A stretch of 64,000 nucleotides of DNA from Diaporthe sp. PMI_573. Its lineage: Eukaryota; Ascomycota; Sordariomycetes; Diaporthales; Diaporthaceae. The stretch spans positions 186,001 to 250,000 of the forward strand of contig JAJTUP010000002.1 in assembly GCA_021399435.1 (NCBI GenBank). The letters run 5' to 3'. Made by a program: the position numbers and the translations under genes. The notes under the pieces are model-generated. The model was not told where the DNA came from and ran no database searches. It worked only from the letters and a program-made list of their open reading frames with translations. Position 1 is the stretch's first letter. Each line of letters opens with the position of its first letter. Shown here piece by piece: positions 1 to 10,660 of the stretch.

Positions 1-1658
1 AAGGTGCATATTGACTTGGTGTGGGAGGAATCGAGTCGACCGCACATGCTCGGCCATCGACAACATGCATGTAATCCGCATTGATGCCGGGGCTGATCCA
101 AAATAGCATGTCGGGGTCATACTTTTGCTTCAGTTCCGACAAGCGCGGATAGTTGGTCCCCCAGAAGGAGGACGACCAATTGGGCTCAGTGACACTGGCC
201 TCGTTGATATACGTGCCCATGTCGGGAGCTAGTCGTCTTAAGCCATCAGCACTCGTGCTGTTGGTCTTGTTTGCGATGATGAGTGCCGCTGCTTTCCTCC
301 ATCCTGGATTTGCCGATACCGCACTTCCATCACCGACACGGTCACCAGGCGACATTATCTGTACACCGATGCTGCCGCCCGTCTCAGCCAATGCCTGCGT
401 TAGGTTTGGATGGCTTAGATGTTCAGCGCTCAGAAGGCGGCTGTCGTAAGGAATGACCCCGCGATCGTAACGATGGTCGGCTGTTGTCGGTTGAGGAACG
501 AGTGTCCCATATGTGCCTTCGAAGAACTCCCTGTAGCTAGAGAACTCGAATGCTCGGGTTTGGAAGGGCGTTATTCCTGGGAGACTGGAGACATTCGACA
601 GGATCGGGCCCCAAATCTCGTTTGCCTTGGCGATACCCGCTTGCGATCCTGGGTGAATGGCAAAGCACCTAATATTGGTAGGAAAGGTGTAAAACGTCGC
701 ACTGATACCCTTCTCTTGAAGATCCTTCGCATGGCCCAGCAGGTATCGAAGCGCCTCACTGGTGGGATACGTGCCTTGTTCCAAGTCCGAAGCATCCAGA
801 GTGGAGTTGATATACCAATTGAACCCTGTGATTGGCACCGTGACATGGGCTTTCCAGGTCGCCTGAACGATCACGCCAAAGGTGCTTCCACCGCCGCCTC
901 GGATAGCCCAGAACAGATCAGAGTTTATTGCGTTGTTAGCCACCTTGAGTTCTCCATCGGGGGTGACGATCAGCGCCTCGAGCCACTGGTCAACTCCAAG
1001 GCCGTACTGTGAAGTTAGGGGACCATACCCGCCGTTTTGGCCCCAGCCTCCGCCAACAGCAACGGTCGCTACATAAATTAGCCTGGTGACAAAGAGTGTT
1101 GTGTTTGTCTTGCTTACCAGCTCCGCCGCTCACCGTGAACAGTCCGGATTTTGATACCGCGTAATTCAAAGGCAAACCAGCCAGAGCCGGCCCAAACGAC
1201 ACAGCAGCTTGTTCTCCCTCAACAAGCTCAATAGCCTCTGCCTCGGTGTCGATACCAACGAATGGGAGACCTTCGGTGGTAGCAGTATAAGACTGCATGA
1301 CGCGGGCGCCTTGAAACAAAGATAGATCGACCAGAAGTCCAGATCCTGCATCGCTGCGTTGCAACTGATCGTGTCCCGTAGTCAACACACTCAAACGAAC
1401 ATTGTGCTCGTTTGCAAAGCGCACGGCTTTCTGGACATCTTCGACGGATCTAGCCTGCAGTCGGTAGTCGGGCAACGGGCCGTGTTCATCGCTGCCATTG
1501 GTAGCAACAACACCTGGAAGAGCTGCCTCCCATTGCGCATGCGTAGGCCAGTCTACGTCGGTTTTCAATTTGCGGCAACCAGCAGGCGTTGTCGTGGCCT
1601 GGGTGCCTAGACTGGCAAACAAGAGTACCGCAGCATATATAAAATTTGAGGACACCAT
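1..1658 (-). CDS. Secreted FAD-linked oxidoreductase (BBE/PCMH type), C-terminus cut by window edge
   Basis: Exons on the minus strand are 1118-1658 and <1-1068, with a 49-nt GT-AG intron at 1069-1117. The protein starts with a signal peptide (residues 1-21), so it is probably secreted. The FAD-binding half carries the TTGHDQ motif, whose His96 is the usual covalent FAD attachment site. After the intron come a GGWGQNGGYGPL segment and an RGGGGSTFGV segment, both typical of fungal berberine-bridge-like oxidases. The C-terminal BBE segment (YDPDMLFW, then GINADYM) is present and runs off the left edge a few codons before the expected stop. The substrate cannot be read from sequence. Such enzymes oxidise alcohols, sugars or secondary metabolites. 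Its neighbours (aldo-keto reductase, polyketide relics) fit a metabolite locus, but that is inference. Confidence 0.9.
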
Positions 1659-1761
1659 AGCGGAAGCTGTTCTCCAACGAAGAGGCGGGGATAGATACTT
1701 TTAGGGGTCGTTGCTCATGGTCTGATAGTAAACATCCTACATGTAGGCGCCCGTCGTATCT

Positions 1762-1769
1762 TATTTATA
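1762..1769 (-). promoter_or_regulatory. Candidate TATA box of the FAD oxidoreductase gene
   Basis: TATAAATA on the minus strand, about 105 bp upstream of the ATG at 1658. Assigned by sequence and position only. Confidence 0.4.
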
Positions 1770-3070
1770 GGCGCAGAATCATCATTGAAAGCGTCTGGTC
1801 AGGTCTGCTACACAGATAGATGTTCAATGTTGATGCTCCGGCGCATCCTTGGGGTGCAGGGGTTGGTTGGGGTACAGTATTCGTGTAATCTCGGTAGATA
1901 AGCGGAGACTATTACGAACCCGAGACCATGAACGAGACCGACACTGATATTCTTCCAAAGGTATATTGACTGCAGGCGGCTGAACACCCGAGTACGATAG
2001 CTACTCACGGTGACGCCAGCTTTGAAGTGAGGCTATGCGGGTGCATGTCCTACACACGAGACTAATTAGTAATTTCGGATGGATCGGGTATCTTAATAAC
2101 AACTTGCTGATGATCCTCTAGATCTGCGCACACTCGGGCCAAAGGAACGATCTACCAGTCTAATAATACCAATGTTTTGTCTAATCAAGATATAGTAGTT
2201 AGCTCAAAGCCCGAATGCTATACTATCGTCATCTTGCCTGCGCCATTGTGCTAGTCTGCCCAGCTTTTAATAGCTACAACGGAGAATTGAAGACGCAAGA
2301 TTCTACGTGTGTTTCCGACAACATTTTCCAGAAGGATCACTCGGGGTCCTGGACATGCAGCACAGCGACTAGGCAACCAACTCGTTGGATTCATGAAGCG
2401 TAGCATGTGAAGCAAGCTAAGCAGCATACCTTTTTTTCCCGAGCAGTTTGTTCAAGGAATATCCTTTTCCGGTGGACGCGGAGGACTCTCGTTCTGCGAT
2501 GTGTTCAACACAACTGCATCCTTCTGTGGCGGCTGCGGTGGATCCTCATACTCCTCCGGTAGTGGTAGCAATCTTACATGGTGCAGGACTTTTGTTCTGT
2601 GTTCTTGATGGTCTTGGCGGCGGCTGTGGTAGATAAGCCACTGCCTCGCTATGTGCGGGAAGTTCTTCACCTTCACGGGTTGCATCACGAGCCCGTGGCA
2701 GGTATAGGTGTGGATACGAGCGCCCATCACACGCCTTGAAGTTAAAAGTTTTGTCGCCACACTTGAGCACTCCTCCAACCTTGAGGAAAGAACATCGAGC
2801 AATGTAATATAGTAAGGTTATGTTAATGATTTGTATAGCGAACCTATACTTAATTTCAATTTGTGTACATGGGGTAATTTGTACTGGTGTACATGGGGTA
2901 ATTTGTACTGGTGTACCCTCGGTTTTCGCTGGTGCGAATCTCCGAACTCATCTTTATGGACCCGGAACTAGGGATGACTGCGTAGTAGATATATTTATAT
3001 GTGTATGCGCACCCTCGGCGGATCACCAGTCCTCGCGAACTACTATACACTGTCGCTGGCGACAAGATGC
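1770..3070. other. Intergenic region, no supported gene
   Basis: This lies between the 5' end of the FAD oxidoreductase gene and the 3' end of the carboxypeptidase gene. Around 2550-2800 the minus strand has overlapping open frames rich in proline with a few cysteines, but none has a convincing ATG or splice context. The only clear structure is the 24-bp direct repeat at 2863-2916. Confidence 0.5.
2863..2916. repeat. 24-bp tandem direct repeat, 2.25 copies
   Basis: The unit GTGTACATGGGGTAATTTGT plus ACTG is present twice without mismatch (2863-2886 and 2887-2910), followed by the first six bases of a third copy. Confidence 0.9.
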
Positions 3071-5270
3071 CTATAGACGTGGCGCAGCTATATCGAGACT
3101 CCAAGCTGCCCCTCCGAAGCCATTTTCAATGCCGACGCGCCCCAACAGTACCTCGATGATCCTGAACATAGCCGCCGCATTGTACCGTCCGACTCCATGC
3201 CCTGCATAAGCCACGTCCACGAAGCCAACGCCCCTCTCAAAAACCCACTTACCCATTTCTCCGCTCCTACCAGCACCCTCGATCTTCGCAAAGCTGCCCC
3301 AAGGCCCGTTTTCGTCACTGACATTGATACCCGAATGCGGAATCTGCAAGGTATTGGGCGGGTACTCGCTGAAGCCCTGGGCGCCGCGCCACGTTACGTT
3401 CTGCAGGGAGAACAATGTGCCGTTGGAGGGGATGAGCATGTCGAATTGCCCGTTCGCGACAATGCTTATACCGGGTGTCCGGTCAAAGACTCCTGGCACT
3501 GGAGAGACGCGTCAGCATTCAGGTTTCGAAAGACGTCGATCGAGAGAACCAAAAGTTGGAATCGTTTTCCAGAGCTGAAAGCATCGGGGACATGGCGAAG
3601 TCATGGGAAATAGCACAAAAGATGAGGGGGCGTGACTTACTGACGGTGAGTTGCGCGCGCGGCGACCCATCTCCAGATGTTGCGTTGGCAGGATTCGTGA
3701 ACACGGGATTCGGGCTACATGCCTCCCACTCTCGCCCCACTGGCGCATGAATGGCGTCCCGTACGACGGTCAAGTTATAGTAAGGGCCCTGATCACCCAG
3801 ATTGAGCTGCGGGTCTTGTATTCCTGCTTGCGTGAACGGGGGCAATGGAAAGGCGTCCTCGGCATTCCAGCTCCAGAGGGTGGGACAGGTGTCCGTGATG
3901 TGATAGACGTTGAAGCAGGGCTCTTGCAGGGTCATTGCGTCCTGGATGAGGCCCCGAATCCGCGAGGAGAAGTCTGCCGAGTTGTTCGCGCTGGGGAAGA
4001 CGCCCTTGGGAGGGAAGGTGAAATACTCCTCGTAGAAGGAGGTGTAGCCTGCCTCTGCGTGTTGGCTGCGAATGTAATCAAGAAACGTAAAATTCAGTTT
4101 GAGAAGGTTCTGCCAGTATTCTGTGAAGGCCAACATCGGGACTGGTATTTTGTTGTGTCAGCGGCCCTGTCTCACTTCTGCAAATGTTGGCATCTCTAGC
4201 CGTGCAAAACAACATACCTTCGACGAGAGGAACATCTTCGTTTATCGCCGGGTCATAGATCATCGATCCTTGTAAGTTGAAGTACGTAGAGTCCTCCCGA
4301 TCCAGCATTGCACTTGCAATATAAGGCACGTATTGCTGTCGATTTGAGTGTTAGTATGTGTTTGACCTTTCAACAAGCAGCTCGGATAGAGCTACTAATG
4401 AGCCACCAGCCCTCAAAGAGTCACTTACGCCGGCATAGCTGACACCAGTGATGTAGGTCTTTGCCCCAGCCAGACCAAATGTATCAACAAAGTTCTTCCA
4501 GAACCCAAGAAACTGCTGAGCTGTCTCTGCCGACCCTGCACCCGTGACATTACCCTCGGAGAACCCGACGGGAACGGGCTGGTCGACATCTTGCCAGAGA
4601 GCAAATCAGTCACCATTCAAGATTGTCACGGGAGAGACTACGCACAGACTAGGTTTGTCAAGCGACTCCATGACCAAGGGTTTTCGACTGGCTGCCAGGT
4701 ACCGGCCCTCCATACAAAGGGTCCATTTTCCCCCAGACCTGTGAGACTGGAACAACCCGGCTAAAGCCAAATCTGTTAGCATCCACTATAGGATACTGGA
4801 GTCATCACACCCGCGATGGTCTGCGAAAGCCAGCAAGGAGATTCTCGGATTGCAAGATATAGATAGAAAACTCACCCCGCCATTTAGCCAGATCAGGACC
4901 TCGTCAGTTGCCTCTGGATTCTCAGATGGGAAGAACCAGAAGTAAAGCTGCTGCTCCGTGCTATTCCCTGACGAATATGTGCCGTTGATACCCCTGCCCA
5001 CGGGCAACACGCCGCCATATGACTCGCCTATGTCGAAGGGCACATATGGCAACGAAGTCCCGTTAATCAGGAATTCTAATGCGGAATGTCAGTGGTGCTA
5101 ATGACAACTATGAAATTGAGTCTGGGTGGCTCACTCTCTGTGGCTGGGTTGAGGAATGAAGCCCGCTTTCCATGAGCAGATTGTCGTGAAACGACCCCTC
5201 CGTGAGCCAGATGGGATAGATGCACCCCAAGGAGGGCCAGGCGAAGAAAAGACTGCTCGAAAAGCTTCAT
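3071..5270 (-). CDS. Secreted serine carboxypeptidase, peptidase family S10
   Basis: Seven exons on the minus strand: 5135-5270, 4876-5075, 4646-4760, 4429-4589, 4218-4335, 3641-4141 and 3071-3498. All introns are GT-AG and the sum gives 553 aa. A signal peptide (about 1-24) is followed by the S10 core: NGGPGCSS at about 110-117 (oxyanion/substrate-binding loop), the nucleophile elbow GVSYAG with Ser201, an Asp in GQFDMLI, and the His in the AGHGVGRY segment just before the last helix. The enzyme removes C-terminal residues from peptides in the extracellular or vacuolar space at acid pH (family knowledge). Oddity: the usual GESYAG is GVSYAG. The Glu that contacts the substrate carboxylate in CPY-type enzymes is replaced by Val. 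Confidence 0.92.
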
Positions 5271-6433
5271 AATGAGGACAACGCCTTTGCCTAGTTCGGT
5301 GGTAATGATGATGGAAAAGGAATGTATTGGGCTGGACCAAACGCGTTGGGCAACTTGAAAGCGGTTTTGTCAAACCTTGGAAATATTTGATAGCCTCGCG
5401 CGACCACCTCCATGATGCTACCGCCCCTCGCAGCAATTTCGGCTACCCCTTTTGCGCACATTCAAAGTGTCTGCCGTGGTGAATCAGTGAGGAGGTACTG
5501 CACTTAAATGCTATCAAAGCTTATTGATGCATTGGCAAACCTTAAAATTGTTGACGGCGAACCTTCCGCCGAGCCCGTTCACTTTATATGAACCAGAACC
5601 CCAAGCACAGTGCATCTACGGTGGATCAGTCCATATATCGCGGCCCGACAACCCCACAAGCAGCAGCAAATTATTCAGTGAAACACTACCTGTGTCCTGT
5701 AGTTAGCTGATGTAAACATCGAATGGTTTACGGTACTACTCGCCAACATGATTACGATAATCAGGGCACCTTGAAGTCTTTGGTCCGAATCTAGACTCCG
5801 TAAGAGCAACCAGGACGAAGATCTAACTGCCCCAGCTTACTTACTTACAGCTCAACTGTGATGACTCGAAGAGGCATCGGAAACCGACAGCACCAGCCTT
5901 TAATGAAAGCGTGAGCAGTCTTGTCTGGGAGGAAGGCTCCCGGCAAGCCCGCCAGCGGATAGGTACATGCCACACCGCCCAGAACCACACAGAACATCAC
6001 GGCCAGGTGTCAGATCATGGCGCATCACGTGCTGGCTCATGCTGGCTTTGGAGTATGCAGTGAACACGGCACAGGCGTTACAGACCTCCCGCCTGGCCAC
6101 AGGCTGACCTACAACGATGCTCTGTCGGGGCCGGGAAGAGAATACATCGTTTCGGTCTGCGTACGGCCCAGGGATCAATGTGGAGATGGTCGTTCCGAAG
6201 AGATGCCCTATCATTGCAGCGATAGTGATTATATCTCGACGGTGATGATATGCTAGCTCAAAAATACATTTTCACTATTTGATCCAAACTTCCAAGGACC
6301 GTCTTTTGTTCTTGAAAATCAGCCCTTGAATACATCACATTCTTAACTTTTCATGAGCGCCTTAGTTCGATATAGGAATGACTGATGCTACCTCTGTCCT
6401 GACCACTGCGAATTGTACGGTCTCAAAACTCCC
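5271..6433. other. Intergenic region, no supported gene
   Basis: Upstream of the carboxypeptidase and downstream of the aldo-keto reductase. A minus-strand open frame around 5900-6214 has a short stretch vaguely like a transporter loop, but no start, splice or family motif supports it. Nothing else was seen. Confidence 0.45.
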
Positions 6434-7465
6434 TTAGAGCTCATCCTCGCTCAGGTCATCGACATGATCATCCAGGTCGGCGAATAGTTTCACACCCCAC
6501 GACTTGCTCGGGTTGCTGAAACGGGCTTTCTTGTCATGCTTCGCAATTTCCTTCAACTCTTTATCAGTGAACTTGATGTCGAGGGCCCCGAGGTTGTCCG
6601 TCAGATGCTTCTCAGATGTGCTCTTTGGAATGACGATGGTTCCTCGCTGGATGCCCCACGCCAGGACAGCCTGCGCAGCGGTTGCGTTTTTCTTTTCGGC
6701 AATGTCCGTCCAGAACGAATCTTTCAAGAGAGGCTCGAGGTTGCCGTGCCTCTTGTCGTAGGTGGGGTTGGTATTGCCCAGAGGCGAGTAGGCAATCACC
6801 TTGATGCCGACCTCGCTGTGGTAGTCGACAAACTCTTGCTGCTGCAGGTAGGGGTGAGTCTCGAACTGGTGGGCATAGGGGCAGATATCGCAGATATCGA
6901 GGATAGTCTCAACGTCTTTCTTTGCGAAGTTGGATATGCCGATGTGCCTTGTGAGATTCGCCCGGACAAGATTCTCCAGCGTCCGCCATGTGTCGACGAT
7001 ACTCGTCTCCTTGTCGAGTTTGGTCCCCTCATCGGGGACGAATGCGACTGGCCAATGGATGAGATAGAGGTCCAAATAGTCGAGACCCAGGCGTTCAAGG
7101 GTCTCGTGGATCTGCTTCCATGCCTCGGTTGTACGGTGGGCACTGTTCCACAGCTTGCTGGTCACCCAGATGTCCTCACGAGGGAGATCTGCTGCGGCAA
7201 GCCCTTTGCCTGTCTGGTCCTCGTTCCCTATCATAAATCGGTTAGCTCACTCGGTGCCCGTTGGTCAATGGAAAGGGCACAGAGACACACTGTAAATCCA
7301 GGCAGCATCGATATGGTCGTAACCATTCTTCAGGCCAAACTCGACAGCATGAGGGACAAGGTCTCTGTCGGAAAGCCAAGTGCCCAAACCGAGCGCCGGG
7401 ATGTCGTCTAAGGCCGCCGCGACGGCTGCAAGCAGTGCCGTGCCAAGGACTCTCTTGGTGGCCAT
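6434..7465 (-). CDS. Aldo-keto reductase
   Basis: Two exons, 7291-7465 and 6434-7227, with a 63-nt GT-AG intron, give 322 aa. The start at 7465 is preferred over an in-frame upstream Met because it follows typical AKR spacing; residues 1-20 are hydrophobic and could be a signal anchor. The AKR catalytic tetrad is visible: Asp53 (DHIDAAWIY), Tyr58, Lys83 (VTSKLW) and His116 (LIHWP). The IPKSTSEKHL segment near the C-terminus is the NADPH-binding loop. The enzyme would reduce carbonyls with NADPH in a (beta/alpha)8 barrel. The substrate is unknown. It lies between a carboxypeptidase and a transposon/polyketide relic region, so a role in secondary metabolism is possible but unproven. Confidence 0.93.
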
Positions 7466-8351
7466 CTTGTGTTTCAAATGGCAAGCTGGCTGAAAAGAAA
7501 ATACAAAGTGTAGATGAGATCCACTGGCATGCAATCGGGGGGACCGTTGATAGAAGAGACATCCTGAGAGTCGATGGCATCATCGCGGTAGCATGGGCCC
7601 AGCCCCGCAGTCCAGGGGTCCTTCACCAAGATCGGCGATACGCAGCCGGTGCTGCCCCTCTGATGAGACGTAACGTCAACGGGACAAGGATTGGACTTTG
7701 ATACTGTACAATACCGAGTCCAGATTGCAATCCTAGGTATCAAGCACTAAAGAATTAATCAGAATTGCTCTCAAATGTACATTACATGATTCTGAACACG
7801 TTATCAGCGCGGTATCCCATCCTCCTCTTGGTGCACCCGTCTGGACAGGAAATGGTAGACACATGCAGACACAGCTTCGCTAGATTCAACGTTGCCGCAT
7901 TCGTTCGAAGCCCGAATGTCGTCTGTGAGATTGAGTCTCGAGGTCGTGCTTGTGCACGTGTGTGTATTAGTGCCCCCAGAGTGCACCAGCCTGGGTCCAC
8001 CGCATCAAGCTATGTTCATGATTGCTCATGAAATTGCTTGATGCACAATGGACCGATTGAAGAGAAACAGTTAAACCCGTCCATATGCCTTGTCGCTTCA
8101 TATTATTGACCGAACGTCTTCTTCCCGAACTAGTTGCCACGTCCTGGAGTCCTTCAAGTGAGTGTCGTGTTTCATTCAAACTCCCACTGCAAGCTCCCCA
8201 TGTCCACTCAATGTTCTGTTCACATCTTCACTAATTAACAGACTTGTGTTAGTCTATGAGCATTGCCAATTACGGATGCTCCATCATATTGTTATTCAAC
8301 ATTCATTAGAGCTTTCCGCATAACGATCGAGCCCGTCTGGCCGCAGCAGGG
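7466..8351. other. Intergenic region, no supported gene
   Basis: Separates the aldo-keto reductase from the Tc1-type ORF. Short overlapping open frames occur on both strands, but none has motifs. No DDE-domain remnant of the adjacent transposase was recognised here. Confidence 0.5.
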
Positions 8352-8756
8352 TTATAACATTTGAAACTGTGGACACCTACGGTTGATGTTCATTGACTTG
8401 AGGGCTTTGCGTATCGTGTTGTCGGATGCATCAACGTCGAGATCTTTTCGGATATCGCTGTACGAGACTCTACGCTCTCTGAGCACATATAACTTTAAAC
8501 GGCGTAAAGACCTGTCGTTAAAGTACCTGGGACGGCCACTCCGAGGCTTGGAAGTAAGACGTTGTTCTTGCCGCCATTGTCTCTCTTTGCGACAGATTGT
8601 AGACCTCGACACGTTCGTCTCGCGTGATATTTCACTTCGACTCTTGCCCTCGGCTAGCGCACTCAATATTGCCAGTATTTGCTCGGGAGTAAGCTCATCA
8701 GAAACACCACGGTTTCTTCTTATTTCAGCAAGAGATAAACAGTTTTCTGAGGCCAT
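8352..8756 (-). CDS. Tc1/mariner-type helix-turn-helix protein without catalytic domain
   Basis: An intact 134-aa ORF with a strong start context (ACCATGG). The N-terminal half reads as a Tc1-type DNA-binding region: LTPEQILAILSALAEGKS, then SEISRETNVSRSTICRKERQ, then an arginine/glycine hinge (PRSGRPRYF). A second helix-turn-helix follows (YSDIRKDLDVDASDNTIRKA). The protein stops right after it (NINRR), exactly where the DDE/D catalytic domain of a Tc1 transposase would begin. No catalytic remnant or clear terminal inverted repeat was seen nearby. It may be a truncated transposase relic or a transposase-derived DNA-binding protein. The intact frame and good start context keep the second option open. 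Confidence 0.7.
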   Translation of the reverse strand: MASENCLSLAEIRRNRGVSDELTPEQILAILSALAEGKSRSEISRETNVSRSTICRKERQWRQEQRLTSKPRSGRPRYFNDRSLRRLKLYVLRERRVSYSDIRKDLDVDASDNTIRKALKSMNINRRCPQFQML

Positions 8757-8880
8757 GGTTGTTCAGAAACGTGGGGGGCAGGCTGGGGGTGGGTTGCTCA
8801 AGAAGACGCATTTTGAAGTGGTGGGGACGCGATGTTGCAAGACTTTCTCGGACCCACTGTAGCTTGATGTCTCTCGCAGC

Positions 8881-9102
8881 TCAGCTCCCCCCACACCTCC
8901 AATTTCTCCTTGCCATGTTGTGAATCATCTGACCGATAGAAACCCCTGTAGAGGAGCCTCGAGGCCCTTCAGGATTGTGCCGAGCCGATTCAGTGCTTTC
9001 GTATATAACTTCTAGCACAATTCTCTGCTGTGGCTCCATCGCCGCAGCCTCCTTTCGATGAGTCCTGAATAATTCGTGGTCAGAGTCGAGAAATCTCGTC
9101 AA
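8881..9102 (-). pseudogene. Relic of a polyketide synthase ketosynthase domain
   Basis: About 60 codons in one minus-strand frame match the N-terminal part of a fungal PKS ketosynthase. They include DSDHELFRTHRKEAAAMEPQ, QRIVLEVIYESTESA and RGSSTGVSIG, corresponding to the family pattern F..A.KEAAAMDPQQR..LEV.YE..E.A and .G..T.VF.G. There is no ATG. The frame upstream meets a stop and downstream loses similarity, and no active-site Cys region is present. This is an isolated fragment of a gene that would normally exceed 6 kb. Confidence 0.75.
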
Positions 9103-9117
9103 GGAATCTCGTCAAGG
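9092..9117. repeat. 13-bp tandem duplication at the edge of the ketosynthase relic
   Basis: AATCTCGTCAAGG occurs twice in direct succession at 9092-9104 and 9105-9117. It lies where PKS similarity ends and may mark the breakpoint of the relic. Confidence 0.8.
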
Positions 9118-9598
9118 CACGAATATGTGAATTTTCAATATCACTTCCGATCTCTCTTGTTTTTGAGGCTCAATTTTACGTGATTATTGCATGGATTTAC
9201 ACTACGGTGTGCTACACGGGGATGATAAAATCATGTGATATGCAGTTTATTATGGTGTTAGACGAATGCATGAAGCCCTGCACTACTAAATATGATAGCT
9301 GGACACATGCTGTACCAGGATGGAGAGAACATGAGTCTGAAGCCGGCTAGCCGTTGTGAGAGCCAGATATCACGTGTCATATCTCGATCTCAGGAGGGCA
9401 AAATTGCTCCAACAGTGCCTCTTACGTAGATGTCACACTCTAGGAACCAACTGACCGAAGATCATGCCCAGAATCCACAACGTGTCCAGGTCAGTCACGT
9501 TGTTGGCCAAGACAACAGCTGTCAGATGGATATTAAATAAGATGGGTCGACCTCATCGTATCGGACCGACAAGTTGACCAAGCAATCCAAGCAACACC

Positions 9599-10131
9599 AT
9601 GGCGGATCAACAGAGACCTCAAGGCTTGCTGAAATTCCAGGTTCACCACTGGAAGCAGGAAAACGTCGGCGATGAGGAGTTTGCCAAGTGGTATACGGAG
9701 GAATTCATTCCACGCTCTGTTAAATCCTCAGAAACTACGGCGTCGAACAATACAAGCTCGTGAGTCCTTCACTTAGACATCTGTATCCATTCCCGTTGTT
9801 TTTCCTCCTGAAAACTTCCTTGGGCTTTATTCACTGACCGCGCCATCCAAAAGATCCTGACGCCCTCATCAATTCGGTCTGTGTTCCAAGCTGATTTGGA
9901 TGAGCAGAAAATAAGACGGATTGGAAGGTCGCAGACTACGACGCCATCTCTTCGTACCTAATTTCCGACCCGAAAATCCTCCAAAATCCACCCTCGGACC
10001 CCGAATATCAGCAGCTGGAGCAGTGGGCATCGAAATGGGCTGACACTTCGAGGGGTGTCCTACAAGTTGGAACAGAGTACACGTTCATTGATGAGAAGAA
10101 TGTTGTGAACACTGAATTAAAGGATCTATGA
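9599..10131 (+). pseudogene. EthD-domain protein pseudogene
   Basis: A start in good context (CCATGG) opens a protein like small fungal EthD-family (dimeric alpha-beta barrel) proteins: GLLKFQVHHWKQ, then EEFAKWYTEEFIP. The reading then shifts frame near 9722 to continue as LRNYGVEQYKL. A likely intron at 9760-9853 follows. The second exon continues as DPDALINSV, but has two in-frame TGA codons (9892 and 9901). It then runs on as DWKVADYDAISSYLISDP, then KWADTSRGVLQVGTEYTFID, to a stop at 10131. At least one frameshift and two stops disable it. EthD-like proteins are frequent accessory enzymes in aromatic polyketide clusters (family knowledge), which fits the nearby ketosynthase relic. Confidence 0.75.
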
Positions 10132-10345
10132 TTGGAAATAACAGCGAAAACCCATTCCATTTCTGCTATTATGGATGTCTGAATGTGTGTTCCAAGCTGT
10201 ATGGAGGGCAGATATATTGGCACTTAGAATGTTCGCCAACTGTTCAAAGAGCTGTTTCTTACCATATTGCCATTGCGATGAAGTGCTCTGCCTGTGCCTG
10301 GTCTAGGTGTGCACCCACGTATCATGACAAAGACCTCGCTCCATT

Positions 10346-10660
10346 TTAAGTTTTAGGGCTTTGAGTCCCAATTCTCCTCCAACTCCTGCTCACCAGGTTG
10401 CGAAACTCCGAGTTCTCGTGCAGGAACAGAGTCTCCCCTTTGGTTGTTGTAACGGTGATGGTAGGAAGCTGCTGGCCGCTGGGGTTAGTGCCCCACATAT
10501 ACTGCGGGAAAAGCAGCAAGGCAGATTGGTCTTCGTGAAGATGCCCAATGGAGTACTTCTCCATTACCCAGCGTATGAACTGCCTTCGAAACTCTTCCGG
10601 ATCTTGGAGTAGCCGCTTACACGCATGTCTACTACTTATGGGATCTGTTGGCAAAGACAT
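10346..10660 (-). CDS. Hypothetical protein, 104 aa
   Basis: A single minus-strand frame starting in good context (ACCATGT). It has coding-like composition: an N-terminal helical part (ACKRLLQDPEEFRRQFIRWV), a central aromatic segment (LLLFPQYMWGTNPSG), then a beta-like stretch (TITVTTTKGETLFL). No family was recognised. The frame stays open upstream to 10828, so a longer or spliced N-terminus is possible. It may be another fragment in this decayed region. Confidence 0.4.
   Translation of the reverse strand: MSLPTDPISSRHACKRLLQDPEEFRRQFIRWVMEKYSIGHLHEDQSALLLFPQYMWGTNPSGQQLPTITVTTTKGETLFLHENSEFRNLVSRSWRRIGTQSPKT

Noticed and set aside
2546..2802. Cys-containing minus-strand frame (KVGGVLKCGDKTFNFKACDG)
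   Set aside because: No ATG in frame and no convincing upstream exon; a competing frame overlaps it. It could be an exon of a small gene, but support is too thin.
5900..6214. Minus-strand frame resembling a transporter loop
   Set aside because: Only about ten residues look familiar; no hydrophobic helices follow.
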